Below, one piece after another: positions 51,745 to 62,230 of a DNA stretch of 64,000 nucleotides (position 1 is the stretch's first letter; each line of letters opens with the position of its first letter). The stretch spans positions 62,001 through 126,000 of the forward strand of contig NZ_CANMPQ010000006.1 in NCBI RefSeq assembly GCF_947499695.1, read 5' to 3'. The stretch is from an uncultured Allomuricauda sp. (GTDB taxonomy: Bacteria; Bacteroidota; Bacteroidia; Flavobacteriales; Flavobacteriaceae). Below the pieces are notes generated by a model. That model searched no databases. It was not told the DNA's origin and saw only the letters and a list, made by a program, of their open reading frames with translations. A program made the translations under genes and the position numbers.

Positions 51745-54700
51745 ATGGAAAAAATTACTTTCTTATATCCTAAGAAAAAGGCTCTATTTAGTCTTTTTTC
51801 ATTGGTATTCTTTGCATTTTGTCTAAGCTTTTCAACCTCTGTTTTTGCATCTGAGTTGGGAGCTAATGCGCTTTACTTTACCGATACGGATGGAGATGGA
51901 GTTCCCGATAATAAGGATATTGACTCAGATAATGACGGTATAATCGATACCGTCGAAGATGAAAACCTGGATGGTGATGATTGCTATTGGACCAATCCTA
52001 CAGATACTGATGGAGATGGTGTTCCGGATTATTTAGATATTGATTCGGATGACGATGGAATCATAGACAATATCGAAGCACAACCTACCTACGGATATAT
52101 TCCTCCTTCTGGAAAAGATAAAGATGGTAATGGACTTGATGATGCATATGAAGAAACCCCCGGTAGTTGTGGTGGTTTAATTCCTGTGGATACGGATTAC
52201 GACCATGTTCCCGACTACAAAGACATAGATTCAGATAATGATGGAATCCTGGATAATGTTGAAGCGCAGACTAATTCTGGATATATCCCTCCTTCCGGAT
52301 ACGATACGGATGGAAATGGACTTGATGATGCATATGAAGAAACTCCAGGGAGCTGCGGAGGCTTAACTCCTATTGATACCGATAGTGATTACATCAAAGA
52401 TTTTAGAGACATCGATTCGGACAACGATGGTATCTTGGATAACATTGAAGCACAAGACCCTGACCACATTCAAACTCCTTGTGGTATAGACAAAGACAAA
52501 AATGGATTAGATGATCATTATGAGTCGTATCCGGGGGCTGGTGAAGGTCTTACTCCAATCAACAGTGATAACGACCCATTACCAAATTTCAGGGATATTG
52601 ATTCTGATGATGACGGTATTCCAGATAATGTAGAAGGTCAAACAACTTCAGGATATGTGCCTCCAATAGGGCTGGACGATGATAAAGATGGATTGGACAA
52701 TGCTTACGAGGGAAGTGGTGATGAGGGAATCAATCCCGAGAACACAGATGGTGAGGATTTGCCTGATTATCTGGACGATGACAGTGACAATGACCTAGTA
52801 GCGGACAACAACGAGGGGAACGACTTCAATTTCGATGGCGTACCTGACCAGACCTACACTGGAAACGATACCGACAATGACGGTCTTGATGATGGATACG
52901 AAGGCAGTGATGTGGATGACGGCTATGACGTTAACGATGAGATCGACGACCCTGCTAACGACCTACCCGACACCGATGGGACGGAGGATGTGAACTATCG
53001 CGACTTCGATGATGACGGAGACGGTATCGATACCCCAGATGAGGATGTTGATGAGGATGGCGACCCGACCAACGATGATACGGATGATGACGGCACACCA
53101 GATTACCTGGATCCCGATAGCCCCGGAGAAGACACCGATGATGATGGTGTACCGGACAGTGTTGACCTTGATGATGACAACGATGGAATCCTTGATACTG
53201 TCGAGGACCCGAATATAGACGGTGATGACGATCCATTGACGGACCCACTGGACAGTGATGGTGACGGACGCCCGAACCATTTGGACATCGACAGTGATGA
53301 CGATGGCATTCCGGACAATGTTGAGGCGCAGCCGACGGCGACCTATATCGCCCCTAATGATGACGATGAGGCCACCTATGAGGCCAACCAAGGTGTGAAC
53401 AGCGCCTATATCGGCGGATTGACCCCCGAGAACACAGATGGTGAGGATTTGCCTGATTATCTGGACGATGACAGTGACAATGACCTTGTAGCGGACAACA
53501 ACGAGGGGAACGACTTCAACTTCGATGGCGTACCAGACCAATCCTACACTGGAAATGACACGGACAACGACGGTCTTGATGATGGATACGAAGGCAGTGA
53601 TGTGGATGACGGTTATGACGTTAACGATGAGATCGACGACCCTGCAAACGACCTACCCGACACCGATGGGACCGAGGATGTGAACTACCGCGACTTCGAT
53701 GATGACGGAGACGGGATCGATACCCCAGATGAGGATGTTGATGAAGATGGCGACCCGACCAACGATGATACGGATGATGACGGCACACCGGATTACCTGG
53801 ATCCCGATAGCCCCGGGGAAGACACCGATGATGATGGTGTACCGGACAGTGTTGACCTTGATGATGACAACGATGGAATCCTTGATACTGTCGAGGACCC
53901 GAATATAGACGGTGATGACGATCCATTGACGGACCCACTGGACAGTGATGGTGACGGACGCCCGAACCATTTGGACATCGACAGTGATGACGATGGCATT
54001 CCGGACAATGTTGAGGCGCAGCCGACGGCGACCTATATCGCCCCTAATGATGACGATGAGGCCACCTATGAGGCCAACCAAGGTGTGAACAGCGCCTATA
54101 TCGGCGGATTGACCCCCGAGAACACTGATGGTGAGGATTTACCTGATTACCTTGACGATGACAGTGATAACGACCTTGTGGCGGACAACAACGAGGGGAA
54201 CGACTTCAACTTTGATGGCGTACCTGACCAATCCTACACTGGAAATGACACGGACAACGATGGTCTTGATGATGGATACGAGGGCAGTGATGTGGATGAC
54301 GGCTATGACGTTAACGATGAGATCGACGACCCTGCGAACGACCTACCCGACACCGATGGGACTGAGGATGTGAACTATCGCGACTTCGATGATGACGGAG
54401 ACGGGATCGATACCCCAGATGAGGATGTTGATGAGGATGGTGACCCGACCAACGACGATACGGATGATGACGGCACACCAGATTACCTGGACCCTAAAGA
54501 GGTCAATGTAATTGATGCCATTGACGATATTCTCACCACGGATACATCTGGTGACATACCGGGTAGCAATGTCCTTTCCAACGACACTTTAGATGGCCAG
54601 CCGGTTACTTTGTCGGATGTGATATTGACCTCCACCAGTACAGACGAGTTGACCATCAATGAAGATGGAAGTGTAACCGTTGCCCCTGGAACACCCGATG

Positions 54701-56559
54701 GAACGTATACCATTGACTATACGATTTGTGAGATCGCAGACCCGAACAATTGTGACACAGGGACGGTAACCGTTACGGTAGATTCGAGTATGGTGAATAC
54801 AATAGATGCTGTTGACGATGCTATCACTACTGATATTTCAGGTGATGTGATACCAAACAGCAATGTCCTTTCCAATGATACTTTAAATGGTGAGCCAGTA
54901 ACACTGTCGGATGTTATATTGACTTCCACTAGTACAGATGAACTAACAATTAACGATGATGGTAGTGTGAGTGTAGCTCCTGGAACACCTGATGGTACCT
55001 ATACCATTGAGTACACCATTTGTGAGATTGCCAATCCAGACAATTGTGACACGGGTACCGTAACTGTAACGGTAGATTCGAGTATGGTGAATACCATAGA
55101 TGCTGTTGATGACGCCTATACTTCTGACGGTTCTATGGAAATTATTCCTGAAAGCAATGTACTTGCCAACGATACTCTTAATGGCGACCCTGTTACCTTA
55201 TCTGATGTTATACTAACTTCTGCGAGTACAGATGAGTTGACAATTAACGACAATGGAACAGTAAGTGTAGCTCCTGGAACACCAGAAGGTACTTACACCA
55301 TTGATTATACAATTTGCGAAATTGCCAATCCAGATAATTGTGATACAGGTACGGTGACTGTTACCGTAGGTCCCGGTATGGGAAATACAATAGACGCCGT
55401 GGATGACGCCTATACTTCGGACGGTTCTGAAGAAATTATTCCCGAAAGCAATGTGCTTGCTAATGATACTTTAAATGGAGAACCGGTTACCCTGTTAGAT
55501 GTAATTTTGACATCCACTCCAACGGATGAATTATCTGTCAATGAAGATGGAAGTGTAAGCGTAACCCCAGGAACACCTGAAGGTACTTACACCATCGAAT
55601 ATACAATTTGCGAAATAGCAGATGTCGACAATTGTGACACTGGCACTGTAACCGTTGTTGTAGGTCCTAGCATGGGGAATACCATTGTGGCTGTGGATGA
55701 TTCCTATACCTCCGATGGTTCTGAAGAAATTATTCCGGAAAGCAATGTGCTTGCCAACGATACTTTAAATGGAGAATCTGTTACCTTGTCAGATGTTATT
55801 CTAACATCCACACCAACGGATGAGCTATCCATCAATGAAGATGGAAGTGTGAGCGTAATTCCAGGAACACCTGCAGGTACTTACACGATTGAATACACAA
55901 TTTGCGAGATAGCGGATGTCGACAATTGTGATACAGGTACTGTAACTGTTATTGTTGACCCTGGTATGGCCAACATAATTGATGCTGTTGATGATGCATA
56001 TAGCTCAAACGGAACAAGTGGTGTGATTCCAGATAGCGATATACTTTTGAATGATACATTGAATGGAGAATCCATTGCTTTGATAGATGTTATTCTAACA
56101 TCAACGCCGACAAATGAGTTGACCATTAATGAGAATGGTACGGTAAGTCTAGCTCCGGGGACACCAGAAGGCACCTATACAATTGATTATACTATCTGTG
56201 AGGCTGCAAATCCCGATAACTGTGACTCAGCAACGGTCACTGTTTCCGTTTCTATCGAAGATATTGCTGTGAATCAAATGTTGACTCCGAATGGAGACCT
56301 CAAAAATGATTTCTTATTCATTAGAGGAGTTAATAGAATAAGGTCAAGTACGCTAAGAATTTTTAATCGTTGGGGAGTCGCGGTATATGAAGGGGAAAAC
56401 TACAATAATGTAAACAATGTTTTTGATGGACGTTCACGTGGCAGATCGACCTTGAGTGTCGATGATTATCTTCCCGCGGGAGTATATTTTTATATATTTG
56501 ACTACGAAACGGATGAAGGAAGTTTTACCGACTCCGAATACATTTACATAAGTAGGTAA
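51745..56559 (+). CDS. Giant T9SS-secreted protein: TSP3-like and cadherin/Ig-like repeats, type B CTD
   Basis: A 1604-residue predicted cell-surface protein. Signal peptide residues 1-35 (ends STSVFA). Residues about 40-916 are Asp-rich thrombospondin type 3-like calcium repeats ([18 protein letters not shown]); within them a 230-residue block is repeated almost exactly. Residues about 920-1510 are six 98-residue cadherin/Ig-like repeats ([20 protein letters not shown]). Residues about 1512-1604 are a gliding-motility-type (type B) C-terminal sorting domain, with [33 protein letters not shown] and [13 protein letters not shown]. Likely exported by T9SS with help of the PorP/SprF protein encoded next. 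The ATG is chosen over a TTG 18 bp upstream. Adhesin function is inferred. Confidence 0.9.
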   Translation: MEKITFLYPKKKALFSLFSLVFFAFCLSFSTSVFASELGANALYFTDTDGDGVPDNKDIDSDNDGIIDTVEDENLDGDDCYWTNPTDTDGDGVPDYLDIDSDDDGIIDNIEAQPTYGYIPPSGKDKDGNGLDDAYEETPGSCGGLIPVDTDYDHVPDYKDIDSDNDGILDNVEAQTNSGYIPPSGYDTDGNGLDDAYEETPGSCGGLTPIDTDSDYIKDFRDIDSDNDGILDNIEAQDPDHIQTPCGIDKDKNGLDDHYESYPGAGEGLTPINSDNDPLPNFRDIDSDDDGIPDNVEGQTTSGYVPPIGLDDDKDGLDNAYEGSGDEGINPENTDGEDLPDYLDDDSDNDLVADNNEGNDFNFDGVPDQTYTGNDTDNDGLDDGYEGSDVDDGYDVNDEIDDPANDLPDTDGTEDVNYRDFDDDGDGIDTPDEDVDEDGDPTNDDTDDDGTPDYLDPDSPGEDTDDDGVPDSVDLDDDNDGILDTVEDPNIDGDDDPLTDPLDSDGDGRPNHLDIDSDDDGIPDNVEAQPTATYIAPNDDDEATYEANQGVNSAYIGGLTPENTDGEDLPDYLDDDSDNDLVADNNEGNDFNFDGVPDQSYTGNDTDNDGLDDGYEGSDVDDGYDVNDEIDDPANDLPDTDGTEDVNYRDFDDDGDGIDTPDEDVDEDGDPTNDDTDDDGTPDYLDPDSPGEDTDDDGVPDSVDLDDDNDGILDTVEDPNIDGDDDPLTDPLDSDGDGRPNHLDIDSDDDGIPDNVEAQPTATYIAPNDDDEATYEANQGVNSAYIGGLTPENTDGEDLPDYLDDDSDNDLVADNNEGNDFNFDGVPDQSYTGNDTDNDGLDDGYEGSDVDDGYDVNDEIDDPANDLPDTDGTEDVNYRDFDDDGDGIDTPDEDVDEDGDPTNDDTDDDGTPDYLDPKEVNVIDAIDDILTTDTSGDIPGSNVLSNDTLDGQPVTLSDVILTSTSTDELTINEDGSVTVAPGTPDGTYTIDYTICEIADPNNCDTGTVTVTVDSSMVNTIDAVDDAITTDISGDVIPNSNVLSNDTLNGEPVTLSDVILTSTSTDELTINDDGSVSVAPGTPDGTYTIEYTICEIANPDNCDTGTVTVTVDSSMVNTIDAVDDAYTSDGSMEIIPESNVLANDTLNGDPVTLSDVILTSASTDELTINDNGTVSVAPGTPEGTYTIDYTICEIANPDNCDTGTVTVTVGPGMGNTIDAVDDAYTSDGSEEIIPESNVLANDTLNGEPVTLLDVILTSTPTDELSVNEDGSVSVTPGTPEGTYTIEYTICEIADVDNCDTGTVTVVVGPSMGNTIVAVDDSYTSDGSEEIIPESNVLANDTLNGESVTLSDVILTSTPTDELSINEDGSVSVIPGTPAGTYTIEYTICEIADVDNCDTGTVTVIVDPGMANIIDAVDDAYSSNGTSGVIPDSDILLNDTLNGESIALIDVILTSTPTNELTINENGTVSLAPGTPEGTYTIDYTICEAANPDNCDSATVTVSVSIEDIAVNQMLTPNGDLKNDFLFIRGVNRIRSSTLRIFNRWGVAVYEGENYNNVNNVFDGRSRGRSTLSVDDYLPAGVYFYIFDYETDEGSFTDSEYIYISR
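52741..54492 (+). repeat. 690-bp tandem repeat (two full and one partial unit)
   Basis: Units start at 52741, 53431 and 54121, exactly 690 bp (230 codons) apart; the third stops near 54492. Units differ at scattered, mostly synonymous sites in their first half, while 53132-53430 and 53822-54120 appear identical by inspection. Encodes Asp-rich calcium-binding repeats. Confidence 0.92.
54505..56265 (+). repeat. Six cadherin/Ig-like repeats, 294-bp period
   Basis: Unit starts at 54505, 54796, 55090, 55384, 55678 and 55972; spacing is 291 bp once and 294 bp four times. Each opens N-x-I-x-A-V/I-D-D and contains SNVLxNDTLNG and YTICEIA. Units have diverged in sequence but kept length, unlike the younger 690-bp block. 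Confidence 0.9.
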
Positions 56560-56571
56560 CAATTTAAAAAA

Positions 56572-57516
56572 ATGGTTAAAAGAAACTTTTTAGTTCCGTT
56601 TTTATTTCTAATTCTTACAGTTCAAGGTCTTGTCGCACAGCAAGATGCGCAGTATACGCAATACATGTATAACACTCTTAGTGTTAATCCGGCCTATGCT
56701 GGGTCTAGAGGTCAATTGACATTTGCAGGGCTGTATCGCTCACAATGGATAGGTCTTGACGGAGCTCCAGAAACTTTTACAATCAACCTTCACTCTCCAA
56801 TTCGCAATAGTAGATTAGGTTATGGAGTTTCCATAGTGAATGACAATATTGGAGATGGCGTTGTTCAAGAAACTTATCTTGATGCGGTTCTTTCCTACAC
56901 ACTCGAATTTGCTCGTGGAAATAAATTATCCTTTGGTCTAAAGGCTGGTGGAAATATGTTGAGTCTTGACTTCAATGGTCTGAGGAACTTTGATCAAGAA
57001 GTTGTTCAACAAGATAATATTGACAATCAATTCAATCCAAATTTTGGGTTAGGACTGTATTTTCATAACGATAGGTTTTACGCAGGTTTATCCGCTCCGA
57101 ATATCTTAGAATCGGAATATTTTGACAATGGTGATGCTGATTCTGTTAACTTTTTGGCCGCAGAACGCATCAATTTTTATTTTATAACAGGTTATGTTTT
57201 CGATCTGAATGCCGATTTAAAATTTAAGCCTGCTCTTTTGACCAAAGCGGTTGGTGGAGCGCCGTTACAAGTCGATCTTTCGGCATCTTTTCTATATGCT
57301 GAAAAATTTAGTTTTGGCGCTGCCTATAGGTTGGATGCGGCGGTTAGCGCATTGGCCGGATTCCAGATTACCGATCAGATTATGTTAGGTCTAGCGTATG
57401 ACCGCGAAACCACAGAGCTTGGAGGAACCCAGTTCAATGACGGTTCTTTTGAGATATTTTTAAGATGGGAACTTTTAAGAGCCTTTCAAAAAACAGTTTC
57501 ACCTAGATTCTTTTAA
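56572..57516 (+). CDS. PorP/SprF family T9SS outer-membrane protein
   Basis: A 314-residue outer-membrane beta-barrel protein with a signal peptide (FLVPFLFLILTVQGLVAQ). PorP/SprF signature: QDAQYTQYMYNTLSVNPAYAGSRG, then GLYRSQWIGLDGAPETFTIN, and GLGLYFHNDRFYAGLSAPNIL. Proteins of this family are needed for export or anchoring of partners that carry type B C-terminal domains (SprF for SprB in Flavobacterium johnsoniae). It lies 12 bp after the giant type B protein, so it is most likely its dedicated partner. Confidence 0.93.
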   Translation: MVKRNFLVPFLFLILTVQGLVAQQDAQYTQYMYNTLSVNPAYAGSRGQLTFAGLYRSQWIGLDGAPETFTINLHSPIRNSRLGYGVSIVNDNIGDGVVQETYLDAVLSYTLEFARGNKLSFGLKAGGNMLSLDFNGLRNFDQEVVQQDNIDNQFNPNFGLGLYFHNDRFYAGLSAPNILESEYFDNGDADSVNFLAAERINFYFITGYVFDLNADLKFKPALLTKAVGGAPLQVDLSASFLYAEKFSFGAAYRLDAAVSALAGFQITDQIMLGLAYDRETTELGGTQFNDGSFEIFLRWELLRAFQKTVSPRFF

Positions 57517-57525
57517 TTCAGGGTT

Positions 57526-59484
57526 ATGCTAAAAAGAATACTTATACTTCTTATTGCTTTCTTAGGATGGCCTTTTCAAGGCGCTGCCCAGGAGAAGGAT
57601 AAGGTGAATGAGAAACAACAGGCCAAGGTCAAAGCAAAGGCTGATGAACAATACAATGAATATTCGTTTAGCCCTGCCATTGATATTTATAAAAAGGTGC
57701 TTGATAAGGGATACGTCTCTTCCGATCTTTTAAAAAGGCTGGCAAATTCGTACTACTTCAATGCGAAATATGAAGAAGCTGCCAAAGTGTATCAGAGATT
57801 GGTCGAAGTCTATCCAGAAGAAATAGAACCTGACTATTATTTTAGATATGCCCAAAGTTTAAAGACACTTGGTGACTATGGCGAATCTGCCAGTATCATG
57901 GCAAAATTCAAAGAAATTACCGCATCAACAGATGAAGGAACGTATGATGAAGATTATTTGGAAAAGATAGAGAAAAACTCCGGCCGATATGATGTTAAGC
58001 CGTTTCCCTATAATACCAAATATGCCGACTTTGCTGCAGCGTACTATGAAAAAGGCCTAATCTTTTCTTCAGACAGAGATACAGGAAACCTAGCAAGGTA
58101 TAGACATACCTGGAACTCAAAAGACTTCTTAGATCTTTATAAAGTTAATGTTGACAGTATTTCTAACGACAATGTGGTCAAGTTGGAGGGAGATGTCAAC
58201 ACCCGTCTGCATGAATCTACATCTACTATCACCAAAGATGGAACAACCATGTATTTCACCAGAAATAACTTCTTGGGTGGTAGAAAACAAAAAGATGAAA
58301 AGGGAGTCATCAGATTAAAAATTTATAGCGCAGAATTAATCGATGGAGAGTGGACCAACGTAATTGAGCTTCCATTTAATAATGATTCATATTCTGTGGC
58401 CCATCCGGTGTTGAGTCCAGATGGCAAAAAACTCTATTTTGTTTCCGATATGCCCGGTACACACGGAGAATCGGACATTTTTGTTACTAAGATTATTGGG
58501 GATGGAACATATGGTCCCATACTAAATCTGGGTAAAAACATTAACACCATGGCGAGAGAAACCTTCCCTTACATTACCAAAGAGGGAGTATTGTATTTCT
58601 CATCAGATGGTCATCAAGGGTTGGGTGGTTTAGACGTATTTGCAACAAAAATTGCTTTCGAAAACTACAATGAACCGGTAGTAAATGTGGGCAAACCAAT
58701 CAATGGCAACTATGACGATTTTGCCTTCATTATGAATGACGAATCCAAAACCGGATATTTTTCCTCCAATAGAACAGGTGGATTAGGTGAGGACGATATC
58801 TATGAATTTTTTGAAAGTGAACCTTTGGTACTTGATTGTATCCAAGATGTTACCGGAACGGTACGGGATAGGATATCCAACGAAGTTTTGGTTGGGGCAA
58901 CGGTCAAGATTATAGACGAAGAAAATAACGAGGTTTCTTCAACATTGACAGATTCGAAAGGAAATTATGTTTTGGATCTTGATTGTGCAAAAGGAAACTT
59001 TGTTAGGGCATCCAGGGATGGTTATGTTCCGGCTGAAGAATATCTGAATAAATCCTATGGCAAACCTCGGATTGTTGACTTTTACCTAGAACGGGATGTG
59101 GTTACTGGAGGATTTGGAGACGATTTGGCTAAATTACTGCAGTTGAGTACTATTTATTTCGATTTGAACAAGTTCGATATTCGTCGTGATGCGGAGATTG
59201 AAATTCAAAAGGTCATCGTGGCCATGGAAAAGTATCCTAGCCTTAAAATTAAGGTGAATTCGCATACAGACAGTCGTGGAAATGATGCCTATAACTTATG
59301 GCTATCCCAAAAGAGGGCGCAATCGACCGTGGATTATATGATTTCTAAAGGTATTTCCGCTGATAGATTACAAGGAGAAGGATTTGGAGAAACACGTTTG
59401 GTGAATGATTGTCTTAATGGCGTGCCATGTTCTAGAGACAAACATCAACTGAACAGAAGGTCTGAGTTCATCATTTTTGAATGA
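57526..59484 (+). CDS. TPR-PD40-OmpA family outer-membrane protein
   Basis: A 652-residue protein: signal peptide (LIAFLGWPFQGAAQ), TPR-like helices at about residues 30-140, PD40/WD40-like beta-propeller segments at about 160-420 (PVLSPDGKKLYFVSDMPG), a carboxypeptidase-regulatory-like domain at about 435-515 (DVTGTVRDRISNEVLVGATVKI), and a C-terminal OmpA peptidoglycan-binding domain (TIYFDLNKFDIRRDAEIEIQ, NSHTDSRGNDAYNLWLSQKRA, LNRRSEF). Anchors the outer membrane or the surface complex to peptidoglycan. Third gene of the adhesin-PorP/SprF-OmpA set, 9 bp after the second. Confidence 0.93.
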   Translation: MLKRILILLIAFLGWPFQGAAQEKDKVNEKQQAKVKAKADEQYNEYSFSPAIDIYKKVLDKGYVSSDLLKRLANSYYFNAKYEEAAKVYQRLVEVYPEEIEPDYYFRYAQSLKTLGDYGESASIMAKFKEITASTDEGTYDEDYLEKIEKNSGRYDVKPFPYNTKYADFAAAYYEKGLIFSSDRDTGNLARYRHTWNSKDFLDLYKVNVDSISNDNVVKLEGDVNTRLHESTSTITKDGTTMYFTRNNFLGGRKQKDEKGVIRLKIYSAELIDGEWTNVIELPFNNDSYSVAHPVLSPDGKKLYFVSDMPGTHGESDIFVTKIIGDGTYGPILNLGKNINTMARETFPYITKEGVLYFSSDGHQGLGGLDVFATKIAFENYNEPVVNVGKPINGNYDDFAFIMNDESKTGYFSSNRTGGLGEDDIYEFFESEPLVLDCIQDVTGTVRDRISNEVLVGATVKIIDEENNEVSSTLTDSKGNYVLDLDCAKGNFVRASRDGYVPAEEYLNKSYGKPRIVDFYLERDVVTGGFGDDLAKLLQLSTIYFDLNKFDIRRDAEIEIQKVIVAMEKYPSLKIKVNSHTDSRGNDAYNLWLSQKRAQSTVDYMISKGISADRLQGEGFGETRLVNDCLNGVPCSRDKHQLNRRSEFIIFE

Positions 59485-59661
59485 TTTATACCACAATTCT
59501 TGTAAATCTATGATATTCAATAGTTTGGATTAGATAGATTTAATTAGGCATACATTAAAAATGCCTATGTGCAAGAAATCCTTTATTACACAACATTTTT
59601 TGGGCAGGTAGCAGAAGGAATCCTAGTTTTGATCAATTGTATAGGTGTAAACCAAGAATTG

Positions 59662-62004
59662 ATGATCAGATCGAATCATGTAAGTTTTCTTTTCTTAACA
59701 GTTGCCGTATTTTTTTTCTTTGAATCTAGAGCACAGGTAAGCGAAGATTTTGAAAGTGGTACCGCAACTGGCTGGACAACTTCTGGGACCTCTTCTACCG
59801 GAACTTTCGTTGTTGCCAATCCGACAGCTGAAAGCAGTGGAGGGGTTACCACACAATTAGAAGATGATCATACAGCTGCACCTGGAGTAAATGCCTATTT
59901 TACGGCAACAAATTCTTCTGCCGGGAATGCAGATGTAGACGGAGGAACATCGATCACAACTTCACCGGTGTATAACATAGCTTTAAACTCACAACTTTCT
60001 ATTTGGTACTTTTTTGGACAACGTGATAATGGAGACGATGCAAACGATTTTTTCCTATTGGAATATTCCATAAACGGTGGAGTTAGCTACACAAACTTGG
60101 TTTCAATAGGTGATGTGACTACGAATGCGGTTTGGACTGAAGCGACTACTGCTATTCCTGCTGGTTCTAATTTAGTAATCAGGGTGACGGTTTCAGATGG
60201 ATCTGGAGCTGGTGATATCATTGAAGGAGGAATAGACGATTTAGCCATATCAACCATAGCACCTGAAGTAATAATAGATGATGTCGTTGTTGATGAGGAT
60301 GCAGGGACCGTAAACCTCACTGTAACCCATACTGGACCTGACACCTCCGGACCTTTCACGGTCAATTATCAAACCAATGACGGAGGCGCCATCGCTGGAT
60401 CGGACTATACGACAGACTCCGGAACTCTTAATTTTAATGGAACATCAGGAGACACAGACCAGATTACAATATCTATTTTGGATGACCTTGTCTTTGAATC
60501 TTCCGAAGACTTCACAATATCATTTACCAGTACTTCAGATGGATCTGTTGACATTTCCGATACGGCAACTATAACCATCAATGATGATGACAACGACCCA
60601 AATACGACCCGTGCCTATGAGGAACGAGTTGCCATAAACTTAATGGGAAACTTTAAAATGTTTGGGAACTCAAACTTACAATGTACTTCGGGCTGTCCAG
60701 TTACACCGGTCTCAAATAATCCTTCTGTCGTAATGGGTTATGCCGATGTGGATCTTGATGGTACAACCGTAAATTCAAGTAGCCATAGCCTAAGCTTACC
60801 AGTTGGATCTACCGTGCAATGGGCAGGTCTATATTGGGGGGGAGTCTACAATAGCTCAAATGGTGGTATCACCAATCCTGCAGGAACCTTGAGTATTGAT
60901 CAAGTTAAACTTATGGATCCGACTACCGGGACCTATAGCACAATAAATTCAGAGGTCCGAAATATTGAGACAACTACGTTTGGTGGTTGGAATACATTTA
61001 TGTCCTATGCTGATGTAACTTCTATCGTACAGTCCGGGGGAAACGGAAATTATTTTGTGGCTGACATAGCCTTGGTTACCGGAAGCTCGTTTACAGGTCC
61101 TCATGGTGGATGGACTATGGTAGTGATTTATAACGACCCAGCGGATACTGCCAGAAATGTTAGTGTTTGGGATGGATTTGATTTCTTTGGATTTGGGGCT
61201 AATGATTCTTTTACTGTTACTGGCCTACTTACACCCTCAATAGGAACATTTGAGACTCATGTAGGTTACTATGGTATGGATGGTGAAGCAAGCAGTACCG
61301 GTGATTTTGTAAGCATTGAAGGTACTTCTTTGTTCAATGGCTTAAATCCTGCCAGTAATACCTTGAACGGAACAATTTCGGAATACGGGGTTGATTTAGG
61401 AACAAGAAATCCAAATTTCACCTACAGTTGGGGTGTAGATATTGATGTATTTGATGCTTCAGGCCTTGTACCTAATAATGCTACGGATATGGATGTTATT
61501 TTAGGAAGTAGTAGCGAAGGGATATGGGGCGGTGTATTTGTTACTTCCAACGAAATTGCTTTTCCAACAGTTGCGACTTCATCCTTTAATCCAACAACAA
61601 TAACTCAGGGAGATGAATCAACGGTGACAATAACCATTGAAAACCCATCAAACGGAGTTTCGTTGACCAATTTAGCGCTAACTAACAATTTACCCGCTGG
61701 AATGACCATTGCTGCAACTCCAGATGCTTCTTCTTCATGTGGGGGAACAATCTCTGCGGTATCAGGTGCCACAAGTTTTATGATTACTGGAGTTAGTCTG
61801 CCAGCCGGTACAACCTGTTCATTTACTTTTGACGTTACTACAGCCACTTCAGGGGTTTTTACCAATACAATATCCCCTTCAGATATTACGAACGATCAAA
61901 ACATTCCATTATCTGGAACAACAACATCAGATTTGACAGTGCTTGCACGTCCAACAACGGTAATTACCAACCGGAAAATTACATACCGAGTAGATAAGGA
62001 TTAG
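59662..62004 (+). CDS. Secreted multidomain protein with Calx-beta and DUF11-like domains
   Basis: A 780-residue secreted protein, signal peptide MIRSNHVSFLFLTVAVFFFFESRAQ. A MAM/jelly-roll-like region at about 25-195 (VSEDFESGTATGWTTSG, LSIWYFFGQRDNGDDANDFFLLEYS), a Calx-beta domain at about 200-310 (VDEDAGTVNLTVTHTG, DYTTDSGTLNFNGTSGD), a beta-rich region with YADVTSIVQ and GWTMVVIYNDP, and a DUF11-like domain near the end (DESTVTITIENPSNGVSLTNLALTNNLPAG). It ends TTVITNRKITYRVDKD with no recognisable T9SS C-terminal domain. I start at MIRSNHVSF; the frame opens 31 codons earlier without support. Confidence 0.8.
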   Translation: MIRSNHVSFLFLTVAVFFFFESRAQVSEDFESGTATGWTTSGTSSTGTFVVANPTAESSGGVTTQLEDDHTAAPGVNAYFTATNSSAGNADVDGGTSITTSPVYNIALNSQLSIWYFFGQRDNGDDANDFFLLEYSINGGVSYTNLVSIGDVTTNAVWTEATTAIPAGSNLVIRVTVSDGSGAGDIIEGGIDDLAISTIAPEVIIDDVVVDEDAGTVNLTVTHTGPDTSGPFTVNYQTNDGGAIAGSDYTTDSGTLNFNGTSGDTDQITISILDDLVFESSEDFTISFTSTSDGSVDISDTATITINDDDNDPNTTRAYEERVAINLMGNFKMFGNSNLQCTSGCPVTPVSNNPSVVMGYADVDLDGTTVNSSSHSLSLPVGSTVQWAGLYWGGVYNSSNGGITNPAGTLSIDQVKLMDPTTGTYSTINSEVRNIETTTFGGWNTFMSYADVTSIVQSGGNGNYFVADIALVTGSSFTGPHGGWTMVVIYNDPADTARNVSVWDGFDFFGFGANDSFTVTGLLTPSIGTFETHVGYYGMDGEASSTGDFVSIEGTSLFNGLNPASNTLNGTISEYGVDLGTRNPNFTYSWGVDIDVFDASGLVPNNATDMDVILGSSSEGIWGGVFVTSNEIAFPTVATSSFNPTTITQGDESTVTITIENPSNGVSLTNLALTNNLPAGMTIAATPDASSSCGGTISAVSGATSFMITGVSLPAGTTCSFTFDVTTATSGVFTNTISPSDITNDQNIPLSGTTTSDLTVLARPTTVITNRKITYRVDKD

Positions 62005-62177
62005 CCACAGGATCAAGGTCCAACAAGTAATTCTTTAAGCTCGAATCAGCGCATAAATTTTCCTCCAACAACCCTAATTTTACTGCATTCATCGACCAAA
62101 TACCTCAGAATGCAAAAGCTATACATTGGAAACTTAACGATACACAACAATTATTTAGAGACACTTTGGAGTACAGT

Positions 62178-62185
62178 TACATTTG
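62178..62185 (+). promoter_or_regulatory. Candidate -7 box of the last gene
   Basis: TACATTTG, 45 bp before the ATG at 62231. No TTG at the right distance, so a weak call. Confidence 0.35.
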
Positions 62186-62230
62186 GTAGAAGCATATTGG
62201 GATTCATGTATGCCTGCTAAAGTATAGAGT

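Noticed and set aside
52955..54081. Long antisense and alternative frames over the Asp-rich repeats
   Set aside because: They are shadows of the GAT/GAC-rich repeats (His/Val/Ser-rich translations) and repeat with the same 690-bp period.
52741..56265. Direct repeats considered as a CRISPR array
   Set aside because: Units are 690 and 294 bp long, in frame, and encode protein repeats; no 25-40 bp repeat-spacer pattern and no cas genes.
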